Shown here one piece after another: positions 47,327-56,401 of a stretch of DNA of 64,000 nucleotides. The notes under the pieces were generated by a model that saw only the letters and a list, made by a program, of their open reading frames with translations, did not search any database and was not told where the DNA came from. The stretch's first letter is position 1. Every line of letters starts with the position of its first letter. A program made the position numbers and the translations under genes. Where the stretch lies: NCBI RefSeq assembly GCF_029953305.1, contig NZ_JASBAN010000001.1:1387501-1451500 (forward strand), in the 5' to 3' direction. The DNA comes from Commensalibacter nepenthis (lineage in GTDB: Bacteria > Pseudomonadota > Alphaproteobacteria > Acetobacterales > Acetobacteraceae).

Positions 47327-48334
47327 ATGAATCGGTTAATTATATGTCAAAAAAAAGGAAAATTAGGTATTTTAACCTTAAATCGTCCTAAATCTTTAAA
47401 TGCAATTAACCCAGCGTTGCAACAAGAAATTATCTCGCAGTTAGAATTATGGAAAACAGATCGATTAATTCAAGAGATTGTTATTAACAGCTCACATACC
47501 AAGGCTTTTTGTGCCGGTGGGGATATTCGTGAAATTGCATCTTTTGTAAAGGCGGGTCAGTACGAGCAAGCCATCGATGTTTTTATACATAATTATCAGC
47601 TTATTTACTATATTTCTAAATATCCTAAACCTGTTATCAGTATCATGGATGGGATTACAATGGGCGGCGGGGTCGGTCTTGGGTGTTTTTCCTCTCATCG
47701 TATTGTAACAGGACGTGCTGTGTTGGCAATGCCAGAGGTTATGATCGGTCTTACCCCAGATGCAGGAAGTAATTGTTTGTTTGGAAAAGCACCAGGGTAC
47801 ATGGGTCTGCGCATGATGTTGACAGGAAAAAGATTTCAGGCTGAGGAAGCAATAAAGTTGGGTTTTGCAGATTATAGGGTGTCTGCTTCTATGGTTGATT
47901 TTGTTTTAACACAATTAGAAAAGCGCGATATCGATGATGTTTTATCTTATTTAAAACGTGAAAAAGAATATGATCCCAGTTTTTTGAAAGAAGTTGAAAC
48001 GATTTATAATGCTCCTGATATTAAAACAATCATAGCAAATCTGAAACAAAGTGATTTCCCTTGGGCAAAAGAAGATTTAAAAGAAATTTTACAAGCATGT
48101 CCGTTTTCGTTACATATTACTTATAAGGCTTGGCAGAACAAATTATCTGATTTAAAGGATGTGTTACAACAAGATTTGAGCATTATCAGTCATTTGGTCA
48201 TGCGTTCTGATTTTATGGAAGGGGTTCGGGCGAGTGTGATTGATAAAGATCGTTCGCCAAAATGGAGTGCTGATTCAATTTCATCAAAAATAATCGACAC
48301 ATGCTTCGTTTCGTCTTATAAACTATATAGCTGA
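47327..48334 (+). CDS. Enoyl-CoA hydratase/isomerase-family protein (3-hydroxyisobutyryl-CoA hydrolase-like)
   Basis: 335 residues from the ATG at 47327 (GAGGGA ribosome site); the frame is open further upstream but without family sequence. The crotonase fold is seen in GILTLNRPKSLNAI and the oxyanion-hole region FCAGGDIREI...DGITMGGGVGLG. The following RAVLAMPEVMIGLTPDAG is the pattern of 3-hydroxyisobutyryl-CoA hydrolase, with its conserved Glu and Asp. Valine breakdown is the usual pathway, but no valine-degradation genes are nearby, so the true substrate may differ. Confidence 0.82.
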   Translation: MNRLIICQKKGKLGILTLNRPKSLNAINPALQQEIISQLELWKTDRLIQEIVINSSHTKAFCAGGDIREIASFVKAGQYEQAIDVFIHNYQLIYYISKYPKPVISIMDGITMGGGVGLGCFSSHRIVTGRAVLAMPEVMIGLTPDAGSNCLFGKAPGYMGLRMMLTGKRFQAEEAIKLGFADYRVSASMVDFVLTQLEKRDIDDVLSYLKREKEYDPSFLKEVETIYNAPDIKTIIANLKQSDFPWAKEDLKEILQACPFSLHITYKAWQNKLSDLKDVLQQDLSIISHLVMRSDFMEGVRASVIDKDRSPKWSADSISSKIIDTCFVSSYKLYS

Positions 48335-48430
48335 ATATATTAGGGCAAATATTTTCTTTTGCTCTATAGGACTCAAAAATATATAATCCAGAAAATTAAG
48401 AATATTAATCTTTTTTCAAGGTAAAAAATT

Positions 48431-49258
48431 ATGAAGCATTGGGATATGGAACAGATCAAATGGGATCGATTTGATCCATCTCTTATTGACCCAAAAATTG
48501 TTCCTTTAATCAAAGCTGCTTCAGTTGTTGAGCGAAATAGTGTCGATTATACAGTGTATCTTAATAACGTATTTGAACATGATGCTGAGTTAAGGCAATT
48601 ATTTCAACAATGGGAAGTTGAAGAGGTTCAGCATGGTGAAGTGCTTGGGCGGTGGGCAATGATGGCTGATCCAAGTTGGAACTATCAAAAAAGTTTTGAT
48701 CGGTTTAAAGAATTTTATAAAATAGATCTTGATACAAATAGTTCGATCAGAGGTTCCCACGCGGGTGAATTTATTGCTCGTGCAATGGTCGAGGTCGGTA
48801 CTTCTTCTTATTACAGCGCCTTGGTTGATTATGTAAAGGAACCTGTTTTAAAAGAAATTTGTCGTAAGATAGCAGGGGATGAGTTTCGTCATTACAAATT
48901 ATTTTACGATTGTATGAAGCAATATTTACCACAAGATAATCTATCCAAATGGGCGCGTGCGAAAATTGCAATAGGACGTATTGTTGAAAGTCAAGACGAC
49001 GAGTTGGCATCTGCATTCCATATTACCAATGAACCAGAAGGAATGCCTTATAATCATAAACGGTGTATAGCGTTATATATGGTCAATGCAATGCCTTTAT
49101 ATCAACGTCATCATGTTGCGCGTGTGGTTAATATGGTATTTAAAACGATTGGTTGGATGCCTTCGATGAAATTACAGGAAATCCTTGCCAAAGTTATGAT
49201 GTATATTATTAAATTCCAACATAAATCTTATGCAAAACAAATTGCAGGTTTGGTATAA
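48431..49258 (+). CDS. Ferritin-like di-iron protein of unknown function
   Basis: 275 residues. Four-helix-bundle ligands typical of ferritin-like di-iron proteins are visible: Glu34, Glu65-x2-His68, Glu121 and Glu151-x2-His154. Residues 200-275 form a further helical region with NHKRCIALYMVNAMPLYQRHH. No signal peptide. Relatives include the acyl-carrier desaturases and hydroxylases, so an oxidase or desaturase function is possible but not shown. It leads a same-strand run with the OpuAC-like, methyltransferase and YdcF genes. Confidence 0.75.
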   Translation: MKHWDMEQIKWDRFDPSLIDPKIVPLIKAASVVERNSVDYTVYLNNVFEHDAELRQLFQQWEVEEVQHGEVLGRWAMMADPSWNYQKSFDRFKEFYKIDLDTNSSIRGSHAGEFIARAMVEVGTSSYYSALVDYVKEPVLKEICRKIAGDEFRHYKLFYDCMKQYLPQDNLSKWARAKIAIGRIVESQDDELASAFHITNEPEGMPYNHKRCIALYMVNAMPLYQRHHVARVVNMVFKTIGWMPSMKLQEILAKVMMYIIKFQHKSYAKQIAGLV

Positions 49259-49293
49259 CCCATATTCATTTCTAAAAATAAGGTAGAGAAATA

Positions 49294-50061
49294 GTGACTC
49301 AAGAGTCTTTAACATTGGGGTTTTTTGATATTCCTGTTCATGAAGCAGCAGCAGCAGCTGTTTTACGTGTCTTAGAAGCGCATGGTGTCATGGATATAGA
49401 GCTGATAACAGGCGAAACTGCAGCTTTGTTTCAAGAGATTCGTGCGGGTGAAATAGACATTTTTGCAACATTATGGACACCAGAAGTACATCGAGATTTA
49501 TTAAATTCAGCCTCTTCTATGCGTGCTATTGGGAATTTATATCAGCCATTTTTATTTCTTGCCTTATCCAGCAAATTTAAGTCAGAGATAACATCAATCG
49601 ATCAATTGGCAATGTTGTCGGATATAGATCGAGAAGTGATCGCGTCTGAAATTATTTATGATCGTGTGTTGTCTGCTTTTCAGGCTTATGGATTAATCGA
49701 TGCGGGATATATACTCAAATCTGCCCCTGACGAAGAAGTTATCAGCCGGTATAGGGATGCGATGACCTCTCAAGAAGCAAAAATTATGGTTTTATATTCG
49801 CCGAGTTTTTTAGAAGATTCTGAGATGATTTATAAATTAGACGATCCAAAGAATCTTTTTGGGCAAGAGCAAAAGGCTGTTCTTCTGATTAAGAAACAGT
49901 TAATTGATTCTTTAGGAGCTGATTTGATTGATGAACTAGAAGAAATGACCTTGGGCAATCAGGTTATGAAGTTGATGGAACAGGCAATGCGTGTTGATGG
50001 AATGGATGCGCATGAAGCCGCAGAAGCCTGGCAACGTGGAAAGTTAGTAGTAAGAGCATAA
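49294..50061 (+). CDS. Cytosolic OpuAC-like substrate-binding-domain protein
   Basis: 255 residues starting at GTG. The fold of glycine betaine/choline-type ABC binding proteins is suggested by LTLGFFDIPVHEAAAAAVLRVLEAHG, then DIFATLWTPEVHRD (the region where these proteins hold the ligand), and the C-terminal GMDAHEAAEAW. There is no signal peptide or lipobox, and no permease or ATPase is next to it. It thus probably acts in the cytosol, perhaps binding a small quaternary amine or acting as a sensor. Its stop overlaps the methyltransferase start by one base. Confidence 0.7.
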   Translation: MTQESLTLGFFDIPVHEAAAAAVLRVLEAHGVMDIELITGETAALFQEIRAGEIDIFATLWTPEVHRDLLNSASSMRAIGNLYQPFLFLALSSKFKSEITSIDQLAMLSDIDREVIASEIIYDRVLSAFQAYGLIDAGYILKSAPDEEVISRYRDAMTSQEAKIMVLYSPSFLEDSEMIYKLDDPKNLFGQEQKAVLLIKKQLIDSLGADLIDELEEMTLGNQVMKLMEQAMRVDGMDAHEAAEAWQRGKLVVRA

Positions 50062-51314
50062 TGACAAAAGAACAGGATCAACAAGATATTAGCTTGGCCG
50101 CACAATATGAGGCATATCCTTATCCCGAGCGTAATCCTCTGGATGAAAAAAAGCGTTTATTTCTTGGCAGCCCCAGTCATTTAAATGAAATTGATTATTG
50201 GGTCTTTGGTGGTTATCGAAAGATTACAGACCCTTTAAAAATATTGGTTGCAGGATGTGGGACTGGGGATGCTGCCATTATGATGGCTCAACAAATGGCG
50301 CGTCAGAATTGTCCTGGCGAGGTTGTTTGTCTTGATCGTGCTGAGCCTGTGTTAAGAATTGTTAAAGAACGTGCAAAAGTACGTGAATTGACAAATCTTC
50401 GTTTCGTGCAAGGGTCAATTTTTGATTTACCTGAATTGGGTTTAGGCAAGTTTGATTATATCGATTGTTGTGGTGTATTACACCATTTACCTGATCCTGA
50501 AAAAGCATTGCGTATTTTAAAGGGAATGTTGAATATAGGTGGTGGTATTGGTCTGATGGTCTATGCTCCACATGGTCGTACTGGCGTGTATATGTTGCAG
50601 GACGCCCTTTCTTACCTTGCCCCTATTGAAGAAAAGCCTGCACAACGTTTGGAGATGGCAAAGCGTATAATGCGTCACCTTCCGCAAACAGCGTGGTTAC
50701 GTGCAAATTATAATTTTGGCGATCATTTAACAGGTGGAGATGCAGGACTTTACGATTTATTATTAAATCCTAGAGATCGTGCTTATACTGTGGATGCATT
50801 ATGGGATTTGATCGAAAAAACAGGTTTTGAAATGAATGCTTTTGTAGAACCTGCGCGGTATAACCCTAAATATCTAATTATAGATCCAAAATTTCGTGAA
50901 AAAGTCGATCAGATGGATGCTCGCACTCAGGCAATTGTTGCCGAAGGGTTGGCAGGGAATATGGCAACGCACGTTGTTTACATTCGTCGTTCAGAAGATG
51001 AGCTTTCTTTTGTTGATCCTATGGATCTCGAATCCATTCCCTTTATGCGAGAAAAACCTGGCGATATTTTAGCAAGTGAAATACTTCCTTCTAACTTATT
51101 GCCTTTTGCCTTTGGAACGTTAACTGTAATGATTCCATTGCCAGCACAAGCCAGAGGGTTTTTAGGATTAATTGATGGCAAACGTTCATTGGGTGAAATT
51201 ATCGAGGTTATTAAAGCCAGAGGGGTTCCAGAGAAAAAGATTTTACCTTTATGGAAAGAAACTTTTGAAAAATTACAGTCAATTAATCAGTTGTTTGTCA
51301 GAGTTGCAGAATGA
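50061..51314 (+). CDS. Class I SAM-dependent methyltransferase with C-terminal winged-helix-like region
   Basis: 417 residues. The N-terminal AQYEAYPYPERNP segment precedes the Rossmann domain, SAM motif VAGCGTGDAA (63-72), acidic loop VVCLDRAE, and DYIDCCGVLHHLPDPEKAL. This is a common alphaproteobacterial family annotated only as methyltransferase. The C-terminal LGLIDGKRSLGEIIEVIKARG segment resembles a PqqD-like or winged-helix unit. It overlaps the OpuAC-like gene by one base, and its own end overlaps the YdcF gene by four, so the three are translationally coupled. Substrate unknown. Confidence 0.8.
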   Translation: MTKEQDQQDISLAAQYEAYPYPERNPLDEKKRLFLGSPSHLNEIDYWVFGGYRKITDPLKILVAGCGTGDAAIMMAQQMARQNCPGEVVCLDRAEPVLRIVKERAKVRELTNLRFVQGSIFDLPELGLGKFDYIDCCGVLHHLPDPEKALRILKGMLNIGGGIGLMVYAPHGRTGVYMLQDALSYLAPIEEKPAQRLEMAKRIMRHLPQTAWLRANYNFGDHLTGGDAGLYDLLLNPRDRAYTVDALWDLIEKTGFEMNAFVEPARYNPKYLIIDPKFREKVDQMDARTQAIVAEGLAGNMATHVVYIRRSEDELSFVDPMDLESIPFMREKPGDILASEILPSNLLPFAFGTLTVMIPLPAQARGFLGLIDGKRSLGEIIEVIKARGVPEKKILPLWKETFEKLQSINQLFVRVAE

Positions 51315-51808
51315 CGCAGCAGCCCATTCTCGTTTTCGGCGCAGCTTTAAATGCTGATGGAATTCCTAAACGTGCCTTGATTATGAGAATAGAGGCTGCG
51401 ATTGCTTATGGAAAGCACTGTGCCTCTCCACTATATATCGTGACGGGTGGGAATCCTCAAAAAGGAATGACTGAGGCTGAGGTGATGAAGCGACTTTTGA
51501 TAGAGTATGGTGTATCTGAGAAACATATTATTTGTGAGACTCAAGCAAAAAAAACCATTCAATCTGTAGTTTTATGCAGCGCTTTATTAAAAAAATTAGG
51601 ATTTACACAAAAACAAACGCGTTTGGTTGTTGTTTCAAGTGCTTATCATTTACCTCGATGTTGTTGGTTGCTTATTTTATCAGGGTGGCGCACCCGTTCT
51701 GTGGCAGCATCAGGCAATGCTTCTCGAAATTTTTATAAATGCTGGAGCTGGCGTTTACGTGAAATTCCTGCGATAGTGTGGAACAGTTTTCGTATTTTAT
51801 TCTATTGA
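51311..51808 (+). CDS. YdcF-family protein (DUF218)
   Basis: 165 residues. The DUF218 fold is shown by ILVFGAALNADG at the start, LYIVTGGNPQKGMTEAEVM, and RLVVVSSAYHLPRC. Such proteins are often membrane-linked and tied to envelope polysaccharide or cofactor metabolism; YdcF binds SAM in one report. This one lacks a clear N-terminal membrane helix. Its first four bases overlap the methyltransferase gene. fabD begins 39 bases later and may be read through. Confidence 0.8.
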   Translation: MTQQPILVFGAALNADGIPKRALIMRIEAAIAYGKHCASPLYIVTGGNPQKGMTEAEVMKRLLIEYGVSEKHIICETQAKKTIQSVVLCSALLKKLGFTQKQTRLVVVSSAYHLPRCCWLLILSGWRTRSVAASGNASRNFYKCWSWRLREIPAIVWNSFRILFY

Positions 51809-51847
51809 TTTTGTTTTAATTTATTTATTTTAATGTAGGAATAACCA

Positions 51848-52816
51848 ATGGCAGTGAGTGCTTTTCTTTTCCCTGGTCAGGGTAGTCAATATGTTGGAAT
51901 GGGGAAAGAGCTTGCCAAAGCATTCCCCGTAGCTCGTGAAGTTTTTGAAGAGTTAGATGAAACATTGAAGCAACCTTTATCAAAAATTATGATGGAGGGA
52001 CCAGAGGACGAATTAACATTAACGCAGAACACGCAACCTGCTTTGATGGCACATTCAATGGCTGTGATTCGTGTTTTAGAAAAAGAAGCTGGATTAAATC
52101 TTGCGCAAAATATTGCTTTTGCTGCGGGACATTCTTTGGGCGAATATTCTGCATTATGTATGGCTGGGGTCTTTGATTTTGCAACGACCGCTGCGTTGTT
52201 GCGTGTGCGTGGGGACGCGATGCAAAATGCACTGCCCAAAGGGATGGGCGGAATGGCTGCGTTATTAGGTACCGATATGGTGCAAGCTCAAATGATTTGT
52301 CAGCATATTAGCCAACCTGATTCTTTGGTTGCTGTGGCGAATGATAATGGTAATGGGCAAGTGGTGATTTCGGGGCATATGGACGCGATTGATCGGGCAG
52401 TTCTTTTTGCTGGAGAGCAAGGCATACGAAGAGTAGTAAAATTATCTGTTTCTGCACCTTTCCATAGTCCTTTAATGGCTTCTGCAGCGATAAGAATGCA
52501 AGAAGAACTTGCGAATTCTAGGTTAAAACCTTTTAACTGCTCTGTTTTGGCAAATGTGACGGCTCAACCCTATACCAGCTTGCCAGAGATACAAGAATTG
52601 TTGGTTAAACAAGTGACTGCACCTGTACGTTGGGCGGAAACAATGCAATTTATGATCGATAAAGAGGTAGAGGTTTTTTTTGAAATTGGTTCAGGCAAAG
52701 TATTATCCAATTTAATGCGCCGAACCGCCAAAGATTGTCAGGTTTATTCTGTCGGAGAGCCTGCTGATATTGATCAATTTGTGACTATTTTTTCGAATTC
52801 TAAAAGCGAATCATAA
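51848..52816 (+). CDS. fabD: Malonyl-CoA:ACP transacylase
   Basis: Loads malonyl groups onto acyl carrier protein for fatty acid synthesis. 322 residues. The active-site Ser96 is in GHSLGEYSAL and the partner His206 is in APFHSPLM. N-terminal FLFPGQGSQYVGMG is diagnostic. It leads fabD-fabG-acpP-fabF; only three bases separate it from the annotated fabG region. Confidence 0.97.
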   Translation: MAVSAFLFPGQGSQYVGMGKELAKAFPVAREVFEELDETLKQPLSKIMMEGPEDELTLTQNTQPALMAHSMAVIRVLEKEAGLNLAQNIAFAAGHSLGEYSALCMAGVFDFATTAALLRVRGDAMQNALPKGMGGMAALLGTDMVQAQMICQHISQPDSLVAVANDNGNGQVVISGHMDAIDRAVLFAGEQGIRRVVKLSVSAPFHSPLMASAAIRMQEELANSRLKPFNCSVLANVTAQPYTSLPEIQELLVKQVTAPVRWAETMQFMIDKEVEVFFEIGSGKVLSNLMRRTAKDCQVYSVGEPADIDQFVTIFSNSKSES

Positions 52817-52825
52817 GGAATGAAC

Positions 52826-53572
52826 ATGTTTAGATTAGATGGTAAAGTGGCTCTGGTGACTGGGGCTTCTGGTGGTATTGGTCAGGCGATTGCACAAGCA
52901 TTGATTGCTCAAGGAGCTAAAGTTATTTTATCTGGCACCAGAGAAAATGTACTTCTTGAAGTGCAGGAAAAATTAGGTGGCGAAGAAAAAGCCAAGATTC
53001 AGGTAGCGAATTTGACCGATTCTGAATCTGTGGCAGCATTGATTTCCAGTTCAGAAGAGCATTTCGGAGCACCTATTGATATTTTGGTGAATAATGCGGG
53101 ATTAACGCGTGACACATTAGCCTTGAGAATGAAAGATTCAGATTGGCAAACGGTGTTGGATGTTGATCTTTCTGTGCCTTTTAAACTGAGTCAGATTGCG
53201 ATCAAAGGGATGATGCGTCGTCGTTATGGACGTATTATTAATATTGCATCGATTGTGGGTGTCACAGGAAATGCAGGGCAAACGAATTATTCTGCTGCAA
53301 AAGCTGGGTTAATTGGGATGAGTAAATCATTGGCATTGGAAATTGCTAGCCGAGGCATTACTGTGAACGTTGTCGCTCCAGGATTTATTGAAACAGCCAT
53401 GACAGACCAGTTGCCAGAAGCACAAAAAGAAAAATTAATTGATAAAATTCCATGTAACCGTATGGGTAAGGTCGAAGATATTGCAGCAGCTGTGATCTAT
53501 CTTGCGTCTGATGAAGCGCAATGGGTCACAGGGTCTACGTTGCATGTCAATGGAGGGATGGCAATGATTTAA
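52826..53572 (+). CDS. fabG: 3-oxoacyl-ACP reductase
   Basis: NADPH-dependent short-chain reductase of fatty acid elongation. 248 residues from the ATG at 52826, which has AAGGA six bases upstream; an ATG at 52820 lies too close to that site. The cofactor loop GASGGIG, NNAG, and the catalytic triad Ser142, Tyr155 and Lys159 (in ASI and NYSAAKAG) are intact. C-terminal QWVTGSTLHVNGGM is standard. A 233-base gap with a palindrome and promoter separates it from acpP. Confidence 0.97.
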   Translation: MFRLDGKVALVTGASGGIGQAIAQALIAQGAKVILSGTRENVLLEVQEKLGGEEKAKIQVANLTDSESVAALISSSEEHFGAPIDILVNNAGLTRDTLALRMKDSDWQTVLDVDLSVPFKLSQIAIKGMMRRRYGRIINIASIVGVTGNAGQTNYSAAKAGLIGMSKSLALEIASRGITVNVVAPGFIETAMTDQLPEAQKEKLIDKIPCNRMGKVEDIAAAVIYLASDEAQWVTGSTLHVNGGMAMI

Positions 53573-53718
53573 GCAACGCACTGTTGTAAAAATCATATAT
53601 TGACGTTATCTTAATAAAGAATTATTTGGTTAATACAAACAAGTATATGTAATTTTAAGTTTGGCTTGGCTATTGCTGATAAATGTGATATGCCCCATGC
53701 TAATATATTACAAGATAC

Positions 53719-53740
53719 AGGCTTATTACGTAATAAGCCT
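53719..53740. repeat. Perfect 22-bp palindrome upstream of acpP
   Basis: The half-site aggcttatta is repeated as its exact complement around a central CG (53719-53740). It is followed seven bases later by TATAAT (53747-53752), so it overlaps the expected -35/spacer region of an acpP promoter. It lacks a T-run, so it looks like an operator rather than a terminator. Confidence 0.6.
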
Positions 53741-53746
53741 TTGAAA

Positions 53747-53752
53747 TATAAT
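53747..53752 (+). promoter_or_regulatory. Candidate -10 box of the acpP promoter
   Basis: Perfect TATAAT 54 bases before the acpP ATG. The -35 position at 17 bases (53724-53729) falls within the 22-bp palindrome and is a poor match, as in promoters that need or oppose a regulator. Confidence 0.4.
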
Positions 53753-53805
53753 AGAGTTAAGATCATTATAGAAATGCTTAGAGCAAGCAGAAGGAATAAA
53801 ATTAG

Positions 53806-54048
53806 ATGAGCGATATCGCCGATAAAGTAAAAAAAATCGTTGTTGAACATCTTGGTGTTGAAGAAGCCAAAGTAACACCAGAAGCTTCTTTTATTGATGA
53901 TTTAGGCGCAGATAGCTTAGACACAGTTGAATTAGTGATGGCTTTTGAAGAAGCATTTAGCGTAGAAATCCCAGAAGATTCAGCTGAAAAAATTGCAACT
54001 GTTAAAGATGCTATTGACTATATCGAAAAACAAAAGCAATCAGCTTAA
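53806..54048 (+). CDS. acpP: Acyl carrier protein
   Basis: 80-residue acidic carrier for fatty acid intermediates. The phosphopantetheine Ser37 is in [10 protein letters not shown]. Full typical length. It precedes fabF by 51 bases. The upstream gap holds a palindrome and a TATAAT box. Confidence 0.98.
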   Translation: MSDIADKVKKIVVEHLGVEEAKVTPEASFIDDLGADSLDTVELVMAFEEAFSVEIPEDSAEKIATVKDAIDYIEKQKQSA

Positions 54049-54099
54049 TTTTGTAAAGACACTTTATATTTAATTTCAAGAGGCACATAGGTTAACCAG

Positions 54100-55380
54100 A
54101 TGGCAGAAAATAAATTGATTTGTCAGCGTCGCGTCGTTGTGACTGGTATGGGGATCGTAAGCCCTCTTGGAATTGGTATCGATAATGTATGGAAGCGTCT
54201 TGTTGCTGGTGAAAGTGGCATTAATGCTATCAGCAGCTTTGATGCTTCTGGTCTTCCTGCTCGTGTTGCGGGTGAAGTGCCTGCGGGAACGAAGAGTGAA
54301 GGCAAATTAGATCTTGCAGAATGGATTCCTGTCAAAGATCAAAAAAAAATGGATCGTTTTATTCATTTAGGTCTTGTTGCGGCGATTCAAGCTGTTGAAG
54401 ATTCTGGATGGGTGCCACAAGCCGAAGATGAACGTTGCGCCACAGGTGTAATGATTGGTTCAGGTATTGGTGGATTACAAACGATTTATGAAACTTCGGT
54501 GAAAGTTCACGAAGGTGAAAGTCGCAAGGTTTCCCCATTTTTTATTCCATCCTCATTAATTAATTTAGTGTCTGGCTATGTTTCGATTAAATATGGCTTC
54601 AAAGGACCTAATCATGCAGCTGTAACAGCGTGCGCCTCTGGGGTTCATGCCATTGGTGATGCAACGCGTTTAATTGCGTTGGGTGATGCGGATGTGATGG
54701 TTGCTGGTGGTGCCGAAGCCGCAGTCTGTGCCTTGGGGATCGCTGGATTTTCTGCAGCGCGTGCGCTATCTACTGGATTTAATGATACACCAGAAAAGGC
54801 TTCTCGTACTTGGGACAAGGATCGTGATGGCTTTGTGATGGGCGAGGGTGCTGGTATTGTCGTTCTTGAAGAATATGAACATGCCAAAGCTCGTGGTGCA
54901 AAGATTTATGGGGAAGTTATTGGATATGGAATGTCTGGTGATGCCTATCATATTACAGCACCTGCTGAAGGTCATGATGGTGCTTATCGTGCGATGCGTG
55001 CAGCGATTAAAAATGCAGGTGTTGCTGTTGAAGATATTAATTATGTCAATGCACATGGTACATCAACCAAAGCAGATGACCTTGAGCTAGAGGCTGTTGA
55101 GCGTTTATTTGGCGATGCTGGTAAAAAATTAGCAATGTCCTCTACCAAAACATCAATTGGTCATTTGTTAGGGGCAGCAGGTGCAGTAGAGGCGATTTTT
55201 TCTTTGCTTGCTATTCGTGATAATGTTGTACCCCCTACATTAAATCTTGATAATCCTTCTAAGGAAACAGTTATTGATCGTGTTGCCCATGAGGCACAAA
55301 GACGCCAAGTGAATATTGCTCTATCTAATAGTTTTGGATTTGGTGGTACAAATGCTTCTTTGCTGTTCAAAAAGGTTTAA
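54100..55380 (+). CDS. fabF: 3-oxoacyl-ACP synthase II
   Basis: Condensing enzyme of fatty acid elongation. 426 residues. Catalytic Cys178 is in TACASGVHAIGDA. The two catalytic histidines are in NAHGTSTKADD and IGHLLGAAGAVEA. The N-terminal RRVVVTGMGIVSPLG is diagnostic. It follows acpP and precedes mltG by 25 bases. Confidence 0.98.
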   Translation: MAENKLICQRRVVVTGMGIVSPLGIGIDNVWKRLVAGESGINAISSFDASGLPARVAGEVPAGTKSEGKLDLAEWIPVKDQKKMDRFIHLGLVAAIQAVEDSGWVPQAEDERCATGVMIGSGIGGLQTIYETSVKVHEGESRKVSPFFIPSSLINLVSGYVSIKYGFKGPNHAAVTACASGVHAIGDATRLIALGDADVMVAGGAEAAVCALGIAGFSAARALSTGFNDTPEKASRTWDKDRDGFVMGEGAGIVVLEEYEHAKARGAKIYGEVIGYGMSGDAYHITAPAEGHDGAYRAMRAAIKNAGVAVEDINYVNAHGTSTKADDLELEAVERLFGDAGKKLAMSSTKTSIGHLLGAAGAVEAIFSLLAIRDNVVPPTLNLDNPSKETVIDRVAHEAQRRQVNIALSNSFGFGGTNASLLFKKV

Positions 55381-55405
55381 ATTTAAAGCTTAAGGATATA
55401 TCATA

Positions 55406-56368
55406 ATGCGTAAATTCGTCATTCTTTTGGGCGCATTATTGGTTTTCTTTGCTGTTGTTTTTGTGTTTGGAAAAAGTATTTATTCCAGACCTGGAATTTT
55501 GGAGGCACAAAAAAATGTTGTGATTCCAAGGGGGAATACAGAAGCAATTTTAAAGCGTTTACAAACAGAGCATGTTATTGGAAATAATTTTCTAGATAAG
55601 TTCATATTTCAAATTGCTGCTAAAATAACTGCGAATCAGGGCGCATTGCATGCAGCAGAATTTGCTTTTCCAAGACATGCGTCTATACGTCAAGTTTTAC
55701 AAATCCTACGTCATGCAAAGCCTGTGCAACATGAACTTACCATTCCTGAAGGCTTAACAAGATATCAAATTGCAAATTTGATTAATCAAGCGCCTTTTTT
55801 AACAGGTCAAATAGAGGTTCCTGTAGAGGGAAGCATTTTACCCCAGACTTACGCGTATGAATATGGGTATTCTCGGGAAAAACTATTACAAAGAACGCAA
55901 GTGGCGATGCAAAAGACTTTGGATCAAGTGTGGAAAGATCGCCAACCTGTTGCACAGATCAAAACGCCTCAAGAATTATTGATTCTTGCCTCTATTGTAG
56001 AAAAAGAAACAGCATTGGGTCGTGAGCGCCCAATGATTGCACGCGTATTTATCAATCGTTTGCAAAAAGATATGCGGTTACAGTCAGATCCAACGGTGAT
56101 TTATGCATTGACTGATGGTCATGGTAAACTAGACCGACCTTTACTAAGACGGGATTGGGAAGTTGAAAGTCCCTATAATACATATTGGTCAGCTGGTTTG
56201 CCTCCAACTCCGATTTGTTCTCCAGGTAAAGCAGCTTTGGAAGCTGTGGCACATCCTGCGGAGGGGAATATGCTGTATTTCGTTGCCAATGGAACGGGTG
56301 GGCATAGCTTCTCTAGCACTTTGACCGAACATAACCATAACGTTCAGTCCTACAGAGAAAAAAAATAG
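55406..56368 (+). CDS. mltG: Endolytic peptidoglycan transglycosylase MltG (YceG-like)
   Basis: Membrane-anchored enzyme that cuts nascent glycan strands and helps set their length. 320 residues. A single N-terminal membrane helix (about 4-22). The LysM-like subdomain is followed by the catalytic domain with SIVEKETALGRERP, with Glu199 or Glu201 the catalytic residue, VFINRLQKDMRLQSDPTVIYAL and the C-terminal YNTYWSAGLPPTPICSPG. Its place after fabF is conserved in many proteobacteria. A shared hairpin with the converging SYLF gene marks its end. Confidence 0.95.
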   Translation: MRKFVILLGALLVFFAVVFVFGKSIYSRPGILEAQKNVVIPRGNTEAILKRLQTEHVIGNNFLDKFIFQIAAKITANQGALHAAEFAFPRHASIRQVLQILRHAKPVQHELTIPEGLTRYQIANLINQAPFLTGQIEVPVEGSILPQTYAYEYGYSREKLLQRTQVAMQKTLDQVWKDRQPVAQIKTPQELLILASIVEKETALGRERPMIARVFINRLQKDMRLQSDPTVIYALTDGHGKLDRPLLRRDWEVESPYNTYWSAGLPPTPICSPGKAALEAVAHPAEGNMLYFVANGTGGHSFSSTLTEHNHNVQSYREKK

Positions 56369-56387
56369 CCAAATAAATTGGCTATTC
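56357..56387 (-). terminator. Terminator of the SYLF gene at the mltG end
   Basis: An eight-pair stem, atagccaa (56365-56372) with ttggctat (56378-56385), loop of five bases. On the minus strand it is followed by a run of T (complement of the a-run 56357-56365, within the last mltG codons), so it ends the SYLF gene on the minus strand. Confidence 0.7.
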
Positions 56388-56401
56388 AGTTCGATAAATC
56401 A

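Noticed and set aside
53611-53850. 80-codon minus-strand frame before acpP
   Set aside because: It overlaps the acpP start and promoter on the opposite strand and has no supported start.
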